The notes below the pieces were generated by a model. The model had not been told where the DNA came from. It was given only the letters and a program-made list of their open reading frames with translations, and searched no databases. From assembly GCA_013298845.1 (NCBI GenBank), contig JAAFJN010000010.1, positions 75,019 through 139,018 of the forward strand: 64,000 nucleotides of DNA. Direction: 5' to 3'. Within the stretch, counting starts at the first letter, position 1. Every line of letters starts with the position of its first letter. The stretch is from Chitinophagales bacterium. GTDB taxonomy: Bacteria; Bacteroidota; Bacteroidia; Chitinophagales; Saprospiraceae. The translations under genes and the position numbers were made by a program. Positions 31,577 through 39,469 of the stretch are shown here, in pieces.

Positions 31577-34251
31577 GGAGTATTCAGGGAATTAATAAAT
31601 GTTTTGTCAATTTGTTGGTTTAAAATCTTAATCTCAAATTCTGCTATATTTCCACATGTTTTATTCGTTTCAGTGAAAAATTCATTCGATATATTCTTCT
31701 CTACTGTTTTATCAAAATAACTTGATAACTCCAGCAATGGCTCATATAGTCTGAAATAGCCAAGAATACTATATAGGTCAAGTACGTCAAAATAATGCCC
31801 ATTGTGAATTTTTTCAATAACCAGTGTTTGGATCGTATTAAGTTGGTCTACAATAACCTGCTTAGGTATTTTATAGATCGTGGCAAACAAATCCTTTCGA
31901 CTATCAAAGGATGAGCTATGATAGTCAGGGTTGGTCCTGTACAGGAAACCTAAACATTGTTCCAACCATACCTTATTAAATTCATCATTCTGGTTACGGA
32001 TAAATGTCAGTTTTTTGATAAAATCAACATCTGTGTAGTAATCTCTTGTGTTGCAATATTTTGAAATATAACCATGAACGATTATAGAATATAATTTTGG
32101 GTTTTCTTTTGTCAAGAAAAGAAGGATATCTACAAGTTCCTCACAGTAATTGTAATCTTTCTCCTCATAATAGATTTTTTCCAGTGCTTCTATCCCAGAT
32201 ACCAGAACAAATTTTTGATTTTCATTGAGAAAAGGAAAAATCTTATAGGCCAAATTGGCCGCTCTCTTATGGATTACAACATAGCTGTTGACTACCGATT
32301 TTAAAACGATCTGTATTTGTTCTTCCTCAACTTCATTTGGAAACTTCTTAATTACGGAACCAAAGGCTTCAATAGCCTTTCCTTTAACACCTCTATCAAT
32401 ATCGTTCATGAATACCTTGATCATATCAATTAGAGTATTAGTGACTAACTGTTCATGCTTTTCAATCAAATGAGTTACAAAACTTATCGCTTCATATCGT
32501 ACATCTTTTGAATCAACATCGAGCAAAAAATTATAAATCGATGGTAATATTTCTGCTAATCTTAAGGGTTCTTTAACTGACCTTCTGATTATCGCAATTA
32601 ATTTACTTTTTAGAAGGCCGTCAGATGAGCTCTTCAGGCTTGGAATAATATTTATAATTTTATTATAGTTGTCTGTTTTGTCATTTGAGATCAAATATCC
32701 AATTATTGATTCTGTTTTTTTGATTGTTCGCTCAATTTCCATCCCTATTAAGTTCCTTTCGATGTAAGTCTTCCCCTGCAATGGGTTAAAGGTAGAGATT
32801 TTACCATTTGGGTCTTCCAATTCACTCTGATACCACTTAAATGTGTTATATGCTTTGATCTGATCGACTAAATAACCTATTAATGAATCAAAATAATTTA
32901 ATAAAATACTGGCGCGTCTCTTTGAAACATCTTGTAATACTGATAATACCTCTTCTCGAAGGTCTTTTGTCGTCTCCTTTGCAAAAATTATTTGTAGTAA
33001 CTTTCTGACAATTATATCAGTATATTCTTGAGATTTGGCGATAAGATCATCCTTTAGTAAAACCAGTTTAAAGAAATGAATAAATCCTATCTTTGCTCCA
33101 TTGGTCAAGATGGGGAAGGATTTCGCAACTTGATCCATCACTTCTTCTTGATAGTACCTATACAATTCACTTAAAGTTTGACAAGTGATCGCATCGGCAG
33201 AATCTTCATAATTATCATCTTCCAATTCTAGCGATATAATAATTGTTTTGCAAAGCGATATGACTGATTCAGGATTGGCGGCAATTAAATCTTGCGATAG
33301 AAAGTTTGTATTTATTCTAATTTTTTTGTCATTTATTTTAAATTTCTCATCCAAAAGTTTGAAAAGAAGCCCTGAAGATTGTTTGTGCACGTCTAGAAGC
33401 AAGGAAATAGAATTAGGGTAAGATGGGCGGTTATCATATGGCTCTCCAATATTACGCTTAAACCATAAATAATCCAAAATTTTCTTTAGAAAGGGTTCGT
33501 ATTTGTCAATACTTTCCCATTCAATTACTAATTTTAGAACACTAGCAGTTTCATCAATATGTCTACCTTTTTCAATTGTTCGTACTAGTCTTTCAAAACT
33601 GAATGAGGAAATTTTTTTGCCAGTACGAAAGATATTTTGAGTTGTGTGAAGAATCATTGCACCAATTTCTTCATCATCAAAAAAAAGTGAGAGATAGTCT
33701 AGTGCAATTTCTCCAAAGAAGCTTGGAGAAATCTTAGATGCTTCAATAATCTTTTTAGATACTTTTTTACGCTCACCATCAATTCCTATTAATTGGATCA
33801 AATTCAAAATTGATAATTCGGTAATTTCAGATTTTGACTTTTCTTTAGCAATTAAAACTTCAACTTGTTCTTTTAATGCTTGTTTTTTTTGTTCCTCCTC
33901 TTTTTCTGCCTTGATTGCCTTTTCTTGATGCTCTTGATACTTGTGTATAACATCTCTACCAAAATTTGTTTCATGAACTTCGGTATGAAATTTGCATGAA
34001 CGACAATGTTTAATTATAAAATCGTGAGCGTTCCATTCGAAATTCATTGCTTCATAAACTCCATTGGCGTGAGGACAAGAAACTCGTAAAGTGATAGGGA
34101 GTTTATAGGCTTCAGCAGCAACACCCCCTGAAACATCTGCTATTTCTATGTGGGCACACCAATTTTTCACCTGAGGAATAAGTTCTTTATTCTTCTTTCC
34201 AAGAGTTATAGTCTCTTTTAAACGCTTATCAGTATCATCCTGCTTTGACAT
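31573..34251 (-). CDS. Large HEAT-like repeat protein with N-terminal Cys/His cluster, first gene of an accessory operon
   Basis: 892 residues, family not recognised. Residues 1-100 hold a possible zinc site: C32, C59-x-H61 and C83-x2-C86 (HCRSCKFH). A charged coiled coil follows at about 104-140 (KAEKEEEQKKQALKEQ). From about 150 to the end the protein is a long alpha-helical solenoid resembling HEAT/ARM repeats, clearest at 550-720 (VKGKAIEAFGSVIKKFPNEV, DVRYEAISFVTHLIEKHEQ). No enzyme motif was found, so a recognition or scaffold role for the coupled nuclease-like protein is likely. AT-rich codon use (many TTA, ATA, AAA) differs from the flanks. It has its own promoter at 34274-34303. Confidence 0.75.
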   Translation of the reverse strand: MSKQDDTDKRLKETITLGKKNKELIPQVKNWCAHIEIADVSGGVAAEAYKLPITLRVSCPHANGVYEAMNFEWNAHDFIIKHCRSCKFHTEVHETNFGRDVIHKYQEHQEKAIKAEKEEEQKKQALKEQVEVLIAKEKSKSEITELSILNLIQLIGIDGERKKVSKKIIEASKISPSFFGEIALDYLSLFFDDEEIGAMILHTTQNIFRTGKKISSFSFERLVRTIEKGRHIDETASVLKLVIEWESIDKYEPFLKKILDYLWFKRNIGEPYDNRPSYPNSISLLLDVHKQSSGLLFKLLDEKFKINDKKIRINTNFLSQDLIAANPESVISLCKTIIISLELEDDNYEDSADAITCQTLSELYRYYQEEVMDQVAKSFPILTNGAKIGFIHFFKLVLLKDDLIAKSQEYTDIIVRKLLQIIFAKETTKDLREEVLSVLQDVSKRRASILLNYFDSLIGYLVDQIKAYNTFKWYQSELEDPNGKISTFNPLQGKTYIERNLIGMEIERTIKKTESIIGYLISNDKTDNYNKIINIIPSLKSSSDGLLKSKLIAIIRRSVKEPLRLAEILPSIYNFLLDVDSKDVRYEAISFVTHLIEKHEQLVTNTLIDMIKVFMNDIDRGVKGKAIEAFGSVIKKFPNEVEEEQIQIVLKSVVNSYVVIHKRAANLAYKIFPFLNENQKFVLVSGIEALEKIYYEEKDYNYCEELVDILLFLTKENPKLYSIIVHGYISKYCNTRDYYTDVDFIKKLTFIRNQNDEFNKVWLEQCLGFLYRTNPDYHSSSFDSRKDLFATIYKIPKQVIVDQLNTIQTLVIEKIHNGHYFDVLDLYSILGYFRLYEPLLELSSYFDKTVEKNISNEFFTETNKTCGNIAEFEIKILNQQIDKTFINSLNTP

Positions 34252-34273
34252 ATCTTACGCTTAAATATTTTCG

Positions 34274-34303
34274 CAAAACTACCCTTACCCGCAACCCCAA
34301 CAA
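34274..34303 (-). promoter_or_regulatory. Promoter of the HEAT-like/nuclease operon
   Basis: Minus-strand TAGTTTTG (plus CAAAACTA 34274-34281) with TTG -33 (plus CAA 34301-34303) exactly 19 nt upstream. The box ends 22 nt before the ATG at 34251. Confidence 0.7.
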
Positions 34304-34363
34304 ACCAAAACACGCAGCGCATCTTACTTTGTCGCTCTTGCGAATAACTAACTCCGTCCGCAC

Positions 34364-34407
34364 CAAAAAAACATCCCGCAACCTGCTAAGAAGCAGACTG
34401 CGGGATG
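34364..34407 (-). terminator. Intrinsic terminator with a 16-bp stem
   Basis: On the minus strand CATCCCGCA (34407-34399) pairs with TGCGGGATG (34380-34372); two G-T wobbles and CTGCT/AGCAG extend the stem to 16 bp with a TCTT tetraloop. Seven T follow at once. It lies 113 bp upstream of the HEAT-like ATG and also downstream of the nucleotidyltransferase gene. Confidence 0.85.
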
Positions 34408-34456
34408 GTGAAAACGGTTATGGCGGAGCAAATTATCATCAGAGTAAATGGTTCTT
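34364..34456 (-). ncRNA. Predicted small RNA (or 17-codon mRNA) of about 93 nt
   Basis: A self-contained minus-strand unit: promoter 34461-34490, predicted start 34456, and an intrinsic terminator ending in the T-tract at 34364-34370. Within it, ATG at 34439 opens a 17-codon frame (MIICSAITVFTIPQSAS) whose TAG at 34386-34388 lies in the upper stem of the terminator. It could be a regulatory or structural RNA, a micro-peptide mRNA, or simply the terminator of the upstream nucleotidyltransferase transcript with a fortuitous promoter. No known RNA family was recognised. Confidence 0.4.
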
Positions 34457-34460
34457 GATG

Positions 34461-34490
34461 CAAAGTTAAGTCCTTTTTTAAAACCACCAA
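34461..34490 (-). promoter_or_regulatory. Promoter of the small transcription unit
   Basis: Minus-strand TAACTTTG (plus CAAAGTTA 34461-34468) with TTG -33 (plus CAA 34488-34490) 19 nt upstream. It is part of an imperfect repeat whose second copy lies at 35296-35339. Confidence 0.6.
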
Positions 34491-34591
34491 AATTTTATAG
34501 GTCAATTTTTTATATGTTCAATTCATCTGTAGGGCTGCCAGGCCAAGCGGAAATGGCCGTCGTGGTGTTACCACTATATTCGCACACCGTT

Positions 34592-35056
34592 CTACTTTTT
34601 CCTTTTTTTTGTCTTTCGCTCAAGCGTTTGAGCGTCAACTTTGTCTTTTAGCCTTCCGGTAGAGCGCTTATTTTTGAGCAAATCATCATAGCCAATAAAA
34701 TGTATCGGAATTCCTTCAAAAGTGGCTTCTTGTCGTTGAGCAAAACAAGTATCAAAATCCAACCCTTCCAACTGAATAATAAGATCTATTCGGTTAGGTT
34801 CATAGCCTAATTGTATTATGTTATCAGGATCGGATAAGTCTTCTTGCTGCAAACCCAATGCACCAAAACCAAATTCTTGTACCGTTTTTAGCAGACGACC
34901 AGCGTTTTCTGGATCGGCCCAAACCCAGAAATCAATATCCTTTGTATAACGCGGATAGCCATGGTACGCCACAGCAAAGCCGCCTACAACCAAATATTTA
35001 ACCTCGTTTGCGTTTAATAATTTTATAAACTCTTTGAAATGTTCGTCCAGTACCAT
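34592..35056 (-). CDS. MNT-fold nucleotidyltransferase (AbiEii/DUF6036-like)
   Basis: 154 residues from the ATG at 35056 (an ATG at 35068 is possible); the longer reading to 35230 is a run through the upstream gene. The nucleotidyltransferase motif is clear: VKYLVVGGFAVAYHGYPRYTKDIDFWV with G25-G26 and D40-x-D42, and a third acidic D90 in PNRIDLII. LIGYDDLLKNK-like (HFIGYDDLLKNKRSTGRLKD) closes the domain. Such proteins are typical of type IV-like toxin-antitoxin or abortive-infection modules, adding nucleotides to a target. The start lies inside the preceding 68-residue gene (59-nt overlap). Ends in a very basic tail (ERKTKKRKK). Confidence 0.87.
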   Translation of the reverse strand: MVLDEHFKEFIKLLNANEVKYLVVGGFAVAYHGYPRYTKDIDFWVWADPENAGRLLKTVQEFGFGALGLQQEDLSDPDNIIQLGYEPNRIDLIIQLEGLDFDTCFAQRQEATFEGIPIHFIGYDDLLKNKRSTGRLKDKVDAQTLERKTKKRKK

Positions 35057-35204
35057 ATTTCCAATCATTATATTGTTTCCTGATTTCCTCCAAAGCGCGA
35101 ATTCGTTCAATTGCGGGGCGACTAAGCCAATAAAGCACGTCGTCAGGTTCCTGTCCTTTTTTATAAATCCGGACAAATGGACGATTTTCAGAACTGGGTT
35201 GCAT
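34998..35204 (-). CDS. Small partner protein of the nucleotidyltransferase
   Basis: 68 residues from the ATG at 35204, chosen because the promoter box ends 15 nt upstream; a start at 35267 would precede that box. PDDVLYWLSRPAIERIRALEEIRKQYNDW and TFQRVYKIIKRKRG match the small basic proteins that regularly precede DUF6036-like nucleotidyltransferases (from memory). The overlap with the enzyme gene suggests translational coupling. An antitoxin or guide role is inference. Confidence 0.78.
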   Translation of the reverse strand: MQPSSENRPFVRIYKKGQEPDDVLYWLSRPAIERIRALEEIRKQYNDWKYGTGRTFQRVYKIIKRKRG

Positions 35205-35219
35205 AATAATTCTTTTCTG

Positions 35220-35249
35220 CAAAAGTACAAAATTACGTTGAAATATCAA
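35220..35249 (-). promoter_or_regulatory. Promoter of the nucleotidyltransferase pair
   Basis: Minus-strand TACTTTTG (plus CAAAAGTA 35220-35227) with TTG -33 (plus CAA 35247-35249) 19 nt upstream. A second box (plus CAAAATTA 35228-35235) adjoins it. Confidence 0.7.
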
Positions 35250-35395
35250 TGCAGTTGTGATATTCAAATGTCTGGTAGTTAAACTAGTTCATTAGAAATG
35301 GTTATTGCGAAAAAGTTAAAGCATTTTTTTAAAACCACCCCACAACAAATCATTTTTTTCTCGTTCCTTTGCTCCCCTTAATTACAATTCACATA

Positions 35396-36736
35396 ATGGA
35401 CGAATTACAATCCCTAATGGATGCAGTCCGGCTCACGCCCGACAATATACCACTCCGAAAATACCTTTGTGGCGAACTGCTCCGCCGCCAACGCTGGACG
35501 GAAGCCGAAATTGAGATCAAAGACGCACTCAAAATGGCGCCGCACGATATGGAGTTGAAAATTGCGTTGGCTACTGTTTTTTGTGAACAACAAAAAACCT
35601 CCCTCGGCCTTGTTTTGGTGGAAGAATTGGTGTCGCAGCCAGCGCCACCCGCGCGGGTTTGGTTTATTTATGCCAAACTTTTGCAACAAGCCCAACAGCC
35701 ACGAGCGGCTAAAGACGCTTACGAAAAGGCGATTATTATTGATCCGGCCCTCAAAGATGCGTTTTTGGAATCGGAGATCAATATGTCTTTGCAAAAAGGC
35801 ACAACACCCGAACCCTTGCGGGTGCCCGCGCACGGCGATCTCACCGAGGAGGGCAGCGAACGCTTGATTGATGTGGAACGTCCCAAAGTGACTTTTGGGG
35901 AAGTGGGCGGTATGGATAGCGTGAAAGAAGAAATTCGGTTAAAGATCATTCATCCGCTGCGCCACCCCGAAATATACAAGGCTTATGGCAAAAAAATAGG
36001 GGGTGGTATCCTGATGTACGGCCCGCCGGGTTGTGGTAAAACCCATTTGGCACGGGCTACCGCCGGTGAAATTAACGCCAATTTTATCTCCGTGGGCATC
36101 AGCGATATTCTGGATATGTGGATTGGCCAAAGCGAAAAAAATCTGCACGCCATTTACGAAAAAGCGCGCAGTATGAAGCCTTGCGTTTTGTTTTTTGATG
36201 AGGTGGATGCGCTGGGTGCTAATCGCTCGGATATGCGTCAAAGTGCCGGCAAACAATTGATTAACCAGTTTTTACAAGAAATGGATGGCATTGACGGCGA
36301 TAATGACGGGGTATTGGTGCTCGCTGCCACGAATGCACCCTGGCACCTCGATCCGGCATTCCGCCGACCGGGCCGTTTTGATCGGGTGATTTTTGTGCCG
36401 CCACCGGACGAAAATGCCCGGGTCGCCATTTTGGATATTTTGCTCAAAGACAAACCCGCGCAAAATATTGATCGAAAAGCAGTGGCGCGCAAAACGCCGG
36501 AGTTTTCCGGTGCCGATTTGCAGGCAGTGGTGGATATTGCCATTGAAAACAAATTGGAAGAAGCCATGCGCACGGGTACGCCGGTGCCGCTTACCGCTTC
36601 CGATTTTGAGTACGCCATCAAAAAGCACAAAGCCACCACCCGCGAGTGGTTTACTACGGCCAAAAATTATGCCCTTTTTGCGAATGAAGGCGGTAGTTAC
36701 GATGAAATACTTAACTATTTGAAAATCAAAAAGTAA
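35396..36736 (+). CDS. Cdc48/FtsH-like AAA ATPase with N-terminal TPR-like helices
   Basis: 446 residues from the ATG at 35396. Residues 1-135 form TPR-like helical hairpins (EAEIEIKDALKMAPHDMELKIALATVF, RAAKDAYEKAIIIDPALKDA). The AAA module follows: VTFGEVGGMDSVKEEIRLKIIHPL, Walker A GPPGCGKTH (209-217), Walker B VLFFDEVDALG (264-274), and the second region of homology ATNAPWHLDPAFRRPGRFDRVIF with both arginine fingers. No protease or membrane domain. Probably an unfoldase/remodelling ATPase. Its stop overlaps the next ATG (TAATG), so it is coupled to a TPR membrane protein. Confidence 0.88.
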   Translation: MDELQSLMDAVRLTPDNIPLRKYLCGELLRRQRWTEAEIEIKDALKMAPHDMELKIALATVFCEQQKTSLGLVLVEELVSQPAPPARVWFIYAKLLQQAQQPRAAKDAYEKAIIIDPALKDAFLESEINMSLQKGTTPEPLRVPAHGDLTEEGSERLIDVERPKVTFGEVGGMDSVKEEIRLKIIHPLRHPEIYKAYGKKIGGGILMYGPPGCGKTHLARATAGEINANFISVGISDILDMWIGQSEKNLHAIYEKARSMKPCVLFFDEVDALGANRSDMRQSAGKQLINQFLQEMDGIDGDNDGVLVLAATNAPWHLDPAFRRPGRFDRVIFVPPPDENARVAILDILLKDKPAQNIDRKAVARKTPEFSGADLQAVVDIAIENKLEEAMRTGTPVPLTASDFEYAIKKHKATTREWFTTAKNYALFANEGGSYDEILNYLKIKK

Positions 36737-38022
36737 TGGACAATCAACACTTGATCAGCCGCGCCTTAGTGCTGATAGAAACCCGCCGATATGCCGATGC
36801 GGAACAAATGCTTATCAAAGGGCTGATCGAAAATCCGCAGGATGCGGATGCTTTATCTATATTGGCATTGTGCAGGATTGGTCTGGACAAATACGCCGAG
36901 GCACTCACACCGGCTCAGCAGGCCGTTGCCATTGCGCCCGATGACCCTTTTGCCCTGACCACCCTTGGACGCGCCTTGTTTTTTAACAATAAACCCAAAG
37001 AAGCCCGCGAATACTTGCATGGTGCGTTGCAAATGGATCCATCTTTCTCGGATGCTTATTTGGTCTTGTCGCAGTTGGAATTCCACGAAAGAAACTGGGA
37101 AATGGCCCTGTACAACGCCGAACGCGGTTTGGAAAACGACCCCGAAGACCAATCCTTGATCAATCTGCGGGCAATGGCGTTGGTCAAACTCAATAGAAGT
37201 GAGGAGGCCGCCGAAACCGTGGATTACGCGCTTTACAATGACCCCGAAGACGGGTACTCGCACACCAATAAGGGGTGGGTGAATCTGGAACAAGGCAAGT
37301 ACAATGAGGCAGTAGCATCATTTAGGGAGGCATTGCGCCTCAATCCGAACAACGAATACGCACGCGAGGGGCTGAAAGACGCCATAAGTGGCAAAAACTG
37401 GTTATACCGGGGCCTGTTGAAGTATTTCCTGTTTATGGGCAAGTTGAGCGAGCGCAACCAGTGGGTGGTCATTATTGGGCTGTACGTGGGTATGCGTTTC
37501 TTGCGCACGATTTCGGAAACCAATCCATCATTACAGCCGTTTATTGCGCCGCTGCTCGTGGCGTACCTGGTTTTTGCTTTGGCCACTTGGATCGGCAAAC
37601 CTTTGTCCAATTTGTTTTTGCGCCTGCATCCGGTGGGTAAATTTGCCTTGACCGATTACGAAAAAACCATCAGCAATATCACGGGGGTTATGTTTTTTTC
37701 CGGTGTATTTGCAATGGTGGCCAGTTGGATGGAGCCAATTGAAGTGCGCAGTTTTAACCTGAGTATGTTTGGGCTTACTTTATTTGCCATGTTGGTCCCC
37801 ATTGGTGGGTTATCTTATGGACGAGCCGGTAAACCAGAGCGGACTTGGTTGTGGCTTTTTGCGGGTTTGATGTTTTTGATCGGGCCATTGCACATTGCTT
37901 ACGCTGTTTTTGCGCATCCGTTACCGGTGACGGAGACTTTATTGTTGGCTTTTGCCATTGGTATATTTTTGTATAGTTGGGTGGTGAATGCGTTTTTGAC
38001 TTGGGCTTACAAACGGTTTTAG
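36736..38022 (+). CDS. TPR-repeat membrane protein, partner of the AAA ATPase
   Basis: 428 residues. About six TPR motifs fill residues 1-210 (ALVLIETRRYADAEQMLIKGL, AREYLHGALQMDPSFSDAYLV, GYSHTNKGWVNLEQGKYNEAV). The remainder has about six hydrophobic segments (WVVIIGLYVGMRFL, FIAPLLVAYLVFALATWIG, ISNITGVMFFSGVFAMVASW). The TPR part is probably cytosolic, where it could recruit the TPR/AAA protein to the membrane. The start codon shares an A with the preceding stop. Function unknown. Confidence 0.85.
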   Translation: MDNQHLISRALVLIETRRYADAEQMLIKGLIENPQDADALSILALCRIGLDKYAEALTPAQQAVAIAPDDPFALTTLGRALFFNNKPKEAREYLHGALQMDPSFSDAYLVLSQLEFHERNWEMALYNAERGLENDPEDQSLINLRAMALVKLNRSEEAAETVDYALYNDPEDGYSHTNKGWVNLEQGKYNEAVASFREALRLNPNNEYAREGLKDAISGKNWLYRGLLKYFLFMGKLSERNQWVVIIGLYVGMRFLRTISETNPSLQPFIAPLLVAYLVFALATWIGKPLSNLFLRLHPVGKFALTDYEKTISNITGVMFFSGVFAMVASWMEPIEVRSFNLSMFGLTLFAMLVPIGGLSYGRAGKPERTWLWLFAGLMFLIGPLHIAYAVFAHPLPVTETLLLAFAIGIFLYSWVVNAFLTWAYKRF

Positions 38023-38026
38023 GCTA

Positions 38027-39178
38027 TTACGATGGGGTAGTGCCCGCCAACTGGTTCACCAACGGATTAGCATACATCGCCAACAAATACGCCCGGCCTT
38101 CGCCTTCGGTATCGTTCACTAATTTGGCGGCTTTGCCCTCCAAGTACGCGGTGCATTGCGCAATTTCTTCCGCGCCAAACGCCGTTGCTGCGAAATGGGT
38201 GCCGTGTAACAAATCGTGGGCAACGCTGTTCACCGCGTGCAGGCGGTAATTGGCGTGAATGGCTTCGTCAATCAACGCGGCCAGTTTTTCCAATTTTTTC
38301 TTGGCGTTGGGTTGTTCGTCCAGGGTGTCTAATTGTTCATGGAGGGTGGGGCAAAACTGAAAATGCACCCGGCCTTTGGAGCCGTTGAGGCCCAACATCA
38401 TGTGTTGCACATCCTCTTCAAAGGACTTTTTGTAATCGGGATTGTTCTTTTTGTTCAAAAACTCCTGGGCCATGAGTGCATCACAGGGGTTGAATTCGTA
38501 CGAAATGGACACCGGCGTGATGTGCAGCGACCGAACGTATTCTTTCAGGTCGCCTTCGTTACCGAGGCACAACATTTTGACCAGACCGGTTTGGGTAAGG
38601 TCATTGCCGTCTTTGGCGCGGCCTTCGCGTTGGGCAATCCAGATGGAGTCTTGTTTGCCCGCCACCTGATCGTGGATATAATTGGAGAGTTGTACCGAAA
38701 ATTTGTACAATTCCATGGGTGCGCCGGAGCGTTTGATCACAAAACTTTTGTTTAGGCGGAAAATCAATTCCGAAATCCGGTGCCGCATCAGGTTATCGCC
38801 GATGGCAATTTGGCTGGTATCGAAACCGTTTTCAAACAGGGTTGTATTCAGGTACGCCGAATCGAGTACGATGTCGCGGTGATTGGAAATAAACAGGTAA
38901 CGCTCGTCTTTTGACAGGTGCTCCAGGCCGCCCGCCGTGAGCGCAGCAATGCTGTTTTTTTCGATAAATTTGAGGATATTGAGAATAATTAGCCCTTGGA
39001 ACCCGCGTACATCGTTAATTTTTTCTTTGTATTCCAAAATGGCCTGAAACAAAGGCTCCGGGGTATAGGCTTTTAACCCACCCAAAAAGTGCGGATTTCC
39101 AAACAGTTCATCCAAATAAGGTTTTACAAGGCTATCGGGCAATTTATAAATGGCGTCTTCCGGCTCAAATGCTGACAT
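38027..39178 (-). CDS. PlsC/LPLAT-type glycerolipid acyltransferase
   Basis: 383 residues from the ATG at 39178; longer starts would include the promoter. The core motif is YLFISNHRDIVLDSAYL (H100), followed by NKSFVIKRSGAPMELY, SIWIAQREGRAKDGNDLTQTGLVKML and LHITPVSISYEFNPCDAL, the block order of 1-acylglycerol-3-phosphate and related acyltransferases. The usual H-x4-D is here H-R-D-I-V-L-D, with Asp at +2 and +6 rather than +5. Probably acylates a phospholipid or aminolipid precursor at the inner membrane. Convergent with the TPR membrane protein gene (4-bp gap). Confidence 0.87.
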   Translation of the reverse strand: MSAFEPEDAIYKLPDSLVKPYLDELFGNPHFLGGLKAYTPEPLFQAILEYKEKINDVRGFQGLIILNILKFIEKNSIAALTAGGLEHLSKDERYLFISNHRDIVLDSAYLNTTLFENGFDTSQIAIGDNLMRHRISELIFRLNKSFVIKRSGAPMELYKFSVQLSNYIHDQVAGKQDSIWIAQREGRAKDGNDLTQTGLVKMLCLGNEGDLKEYVRSLHITPVSISYEFNPCDALMAQEFLNKKNNPDYKKSFEEDVQHMMLGLNGSKGRVHFQFCPTLHEQLDTLDEQPNAKKKLEKLAALIDEAIHANYRLHAVNSVAHDLLHGTHFAATAFGAEEIAQCTAYLEGKAAKLVNDTEGEGRAYLLAMYANPLVNQLAGTTPS

Positions 39179-39207
39179 AATAAATGATGTGCTTCTACAA
39201 AAAGCCG

Positions 39208-39240
39208 CAAAGGTACGCAAACACTCGGTGGAATTACCAA
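39208..39240 (-). promoter_or_regulatory. Promoter of the acyltransferase gene
   Basis: Minus-strand TACCTTTG (plus CAAAGGTA 39208-39215), TTG -33 (plus CAA 39238-39240) 22 nt upstream; leader about 25 nt, supporting the start at 39178. Confidence 0.55.
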
Positions 39241-39364
39241 GGGGAAATGCAATATGAATAAATGTCTTCACCCCCCATCCATCCGGCCCTTACCAGTGCG
39301 GCCTTAGAAAAATCCCGATTTTGCTCCGTTGGAGGCCGATGAAGCCAAAAACTGTTTGAGCCAA

Positions 39365-39396
39365 AACAAAAAGCCGCCTTCAGATTTGAAGACGGC
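39365..39396 (-). terminator. Intrinsic terminator of the subtilase gene
   Basis: 10-bp stem with one wobble (39373-39382 with 39387-39396) and a GATT loop. On the minus strand it is followed by a T-rich run. It lies 74 bp beyond the subtilase stop; the remaining gap 39241-39469 shows nothing else. Confidence 0.75.
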
Positions 39397-39469
39397 CCGG
39401 TCATTTTCGCCTACGGTAATCGTTAAGGATTAAAAGAAGAAATTGATATGATCTAAAACAAGTGTTTGT

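Larger units (their letters stand above)
34446..35339. repeat. Imperfect 44-bp direct repeats flanking the nucleotidyltransferase module
   Basis: Copies at 34446-34488 and 35296-35339 share AAATGGTT, TTG, AAAGTTAA, a T-run and AAAACCACC in the same order with small indels. They bracket the nucleotidyltransferase/small-protein pair. The left copy contains a good promoter; in the right copy the -7 box has lost its consensus. Confidence 0.6.

Noticed and set aside
34998-35267. Longer 89-codon version of the small partner protein
   Set aside because: Its start at 35267 lies upstream of the strong promoter 35220-35249; the ATG at 35204 fits.
30001-35400. Restriction-modification or CRISPR locus in the AT-rich island
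   Set aside because: No methylase motifs, helicase, Cas-like protein or spaced repeat array was found.
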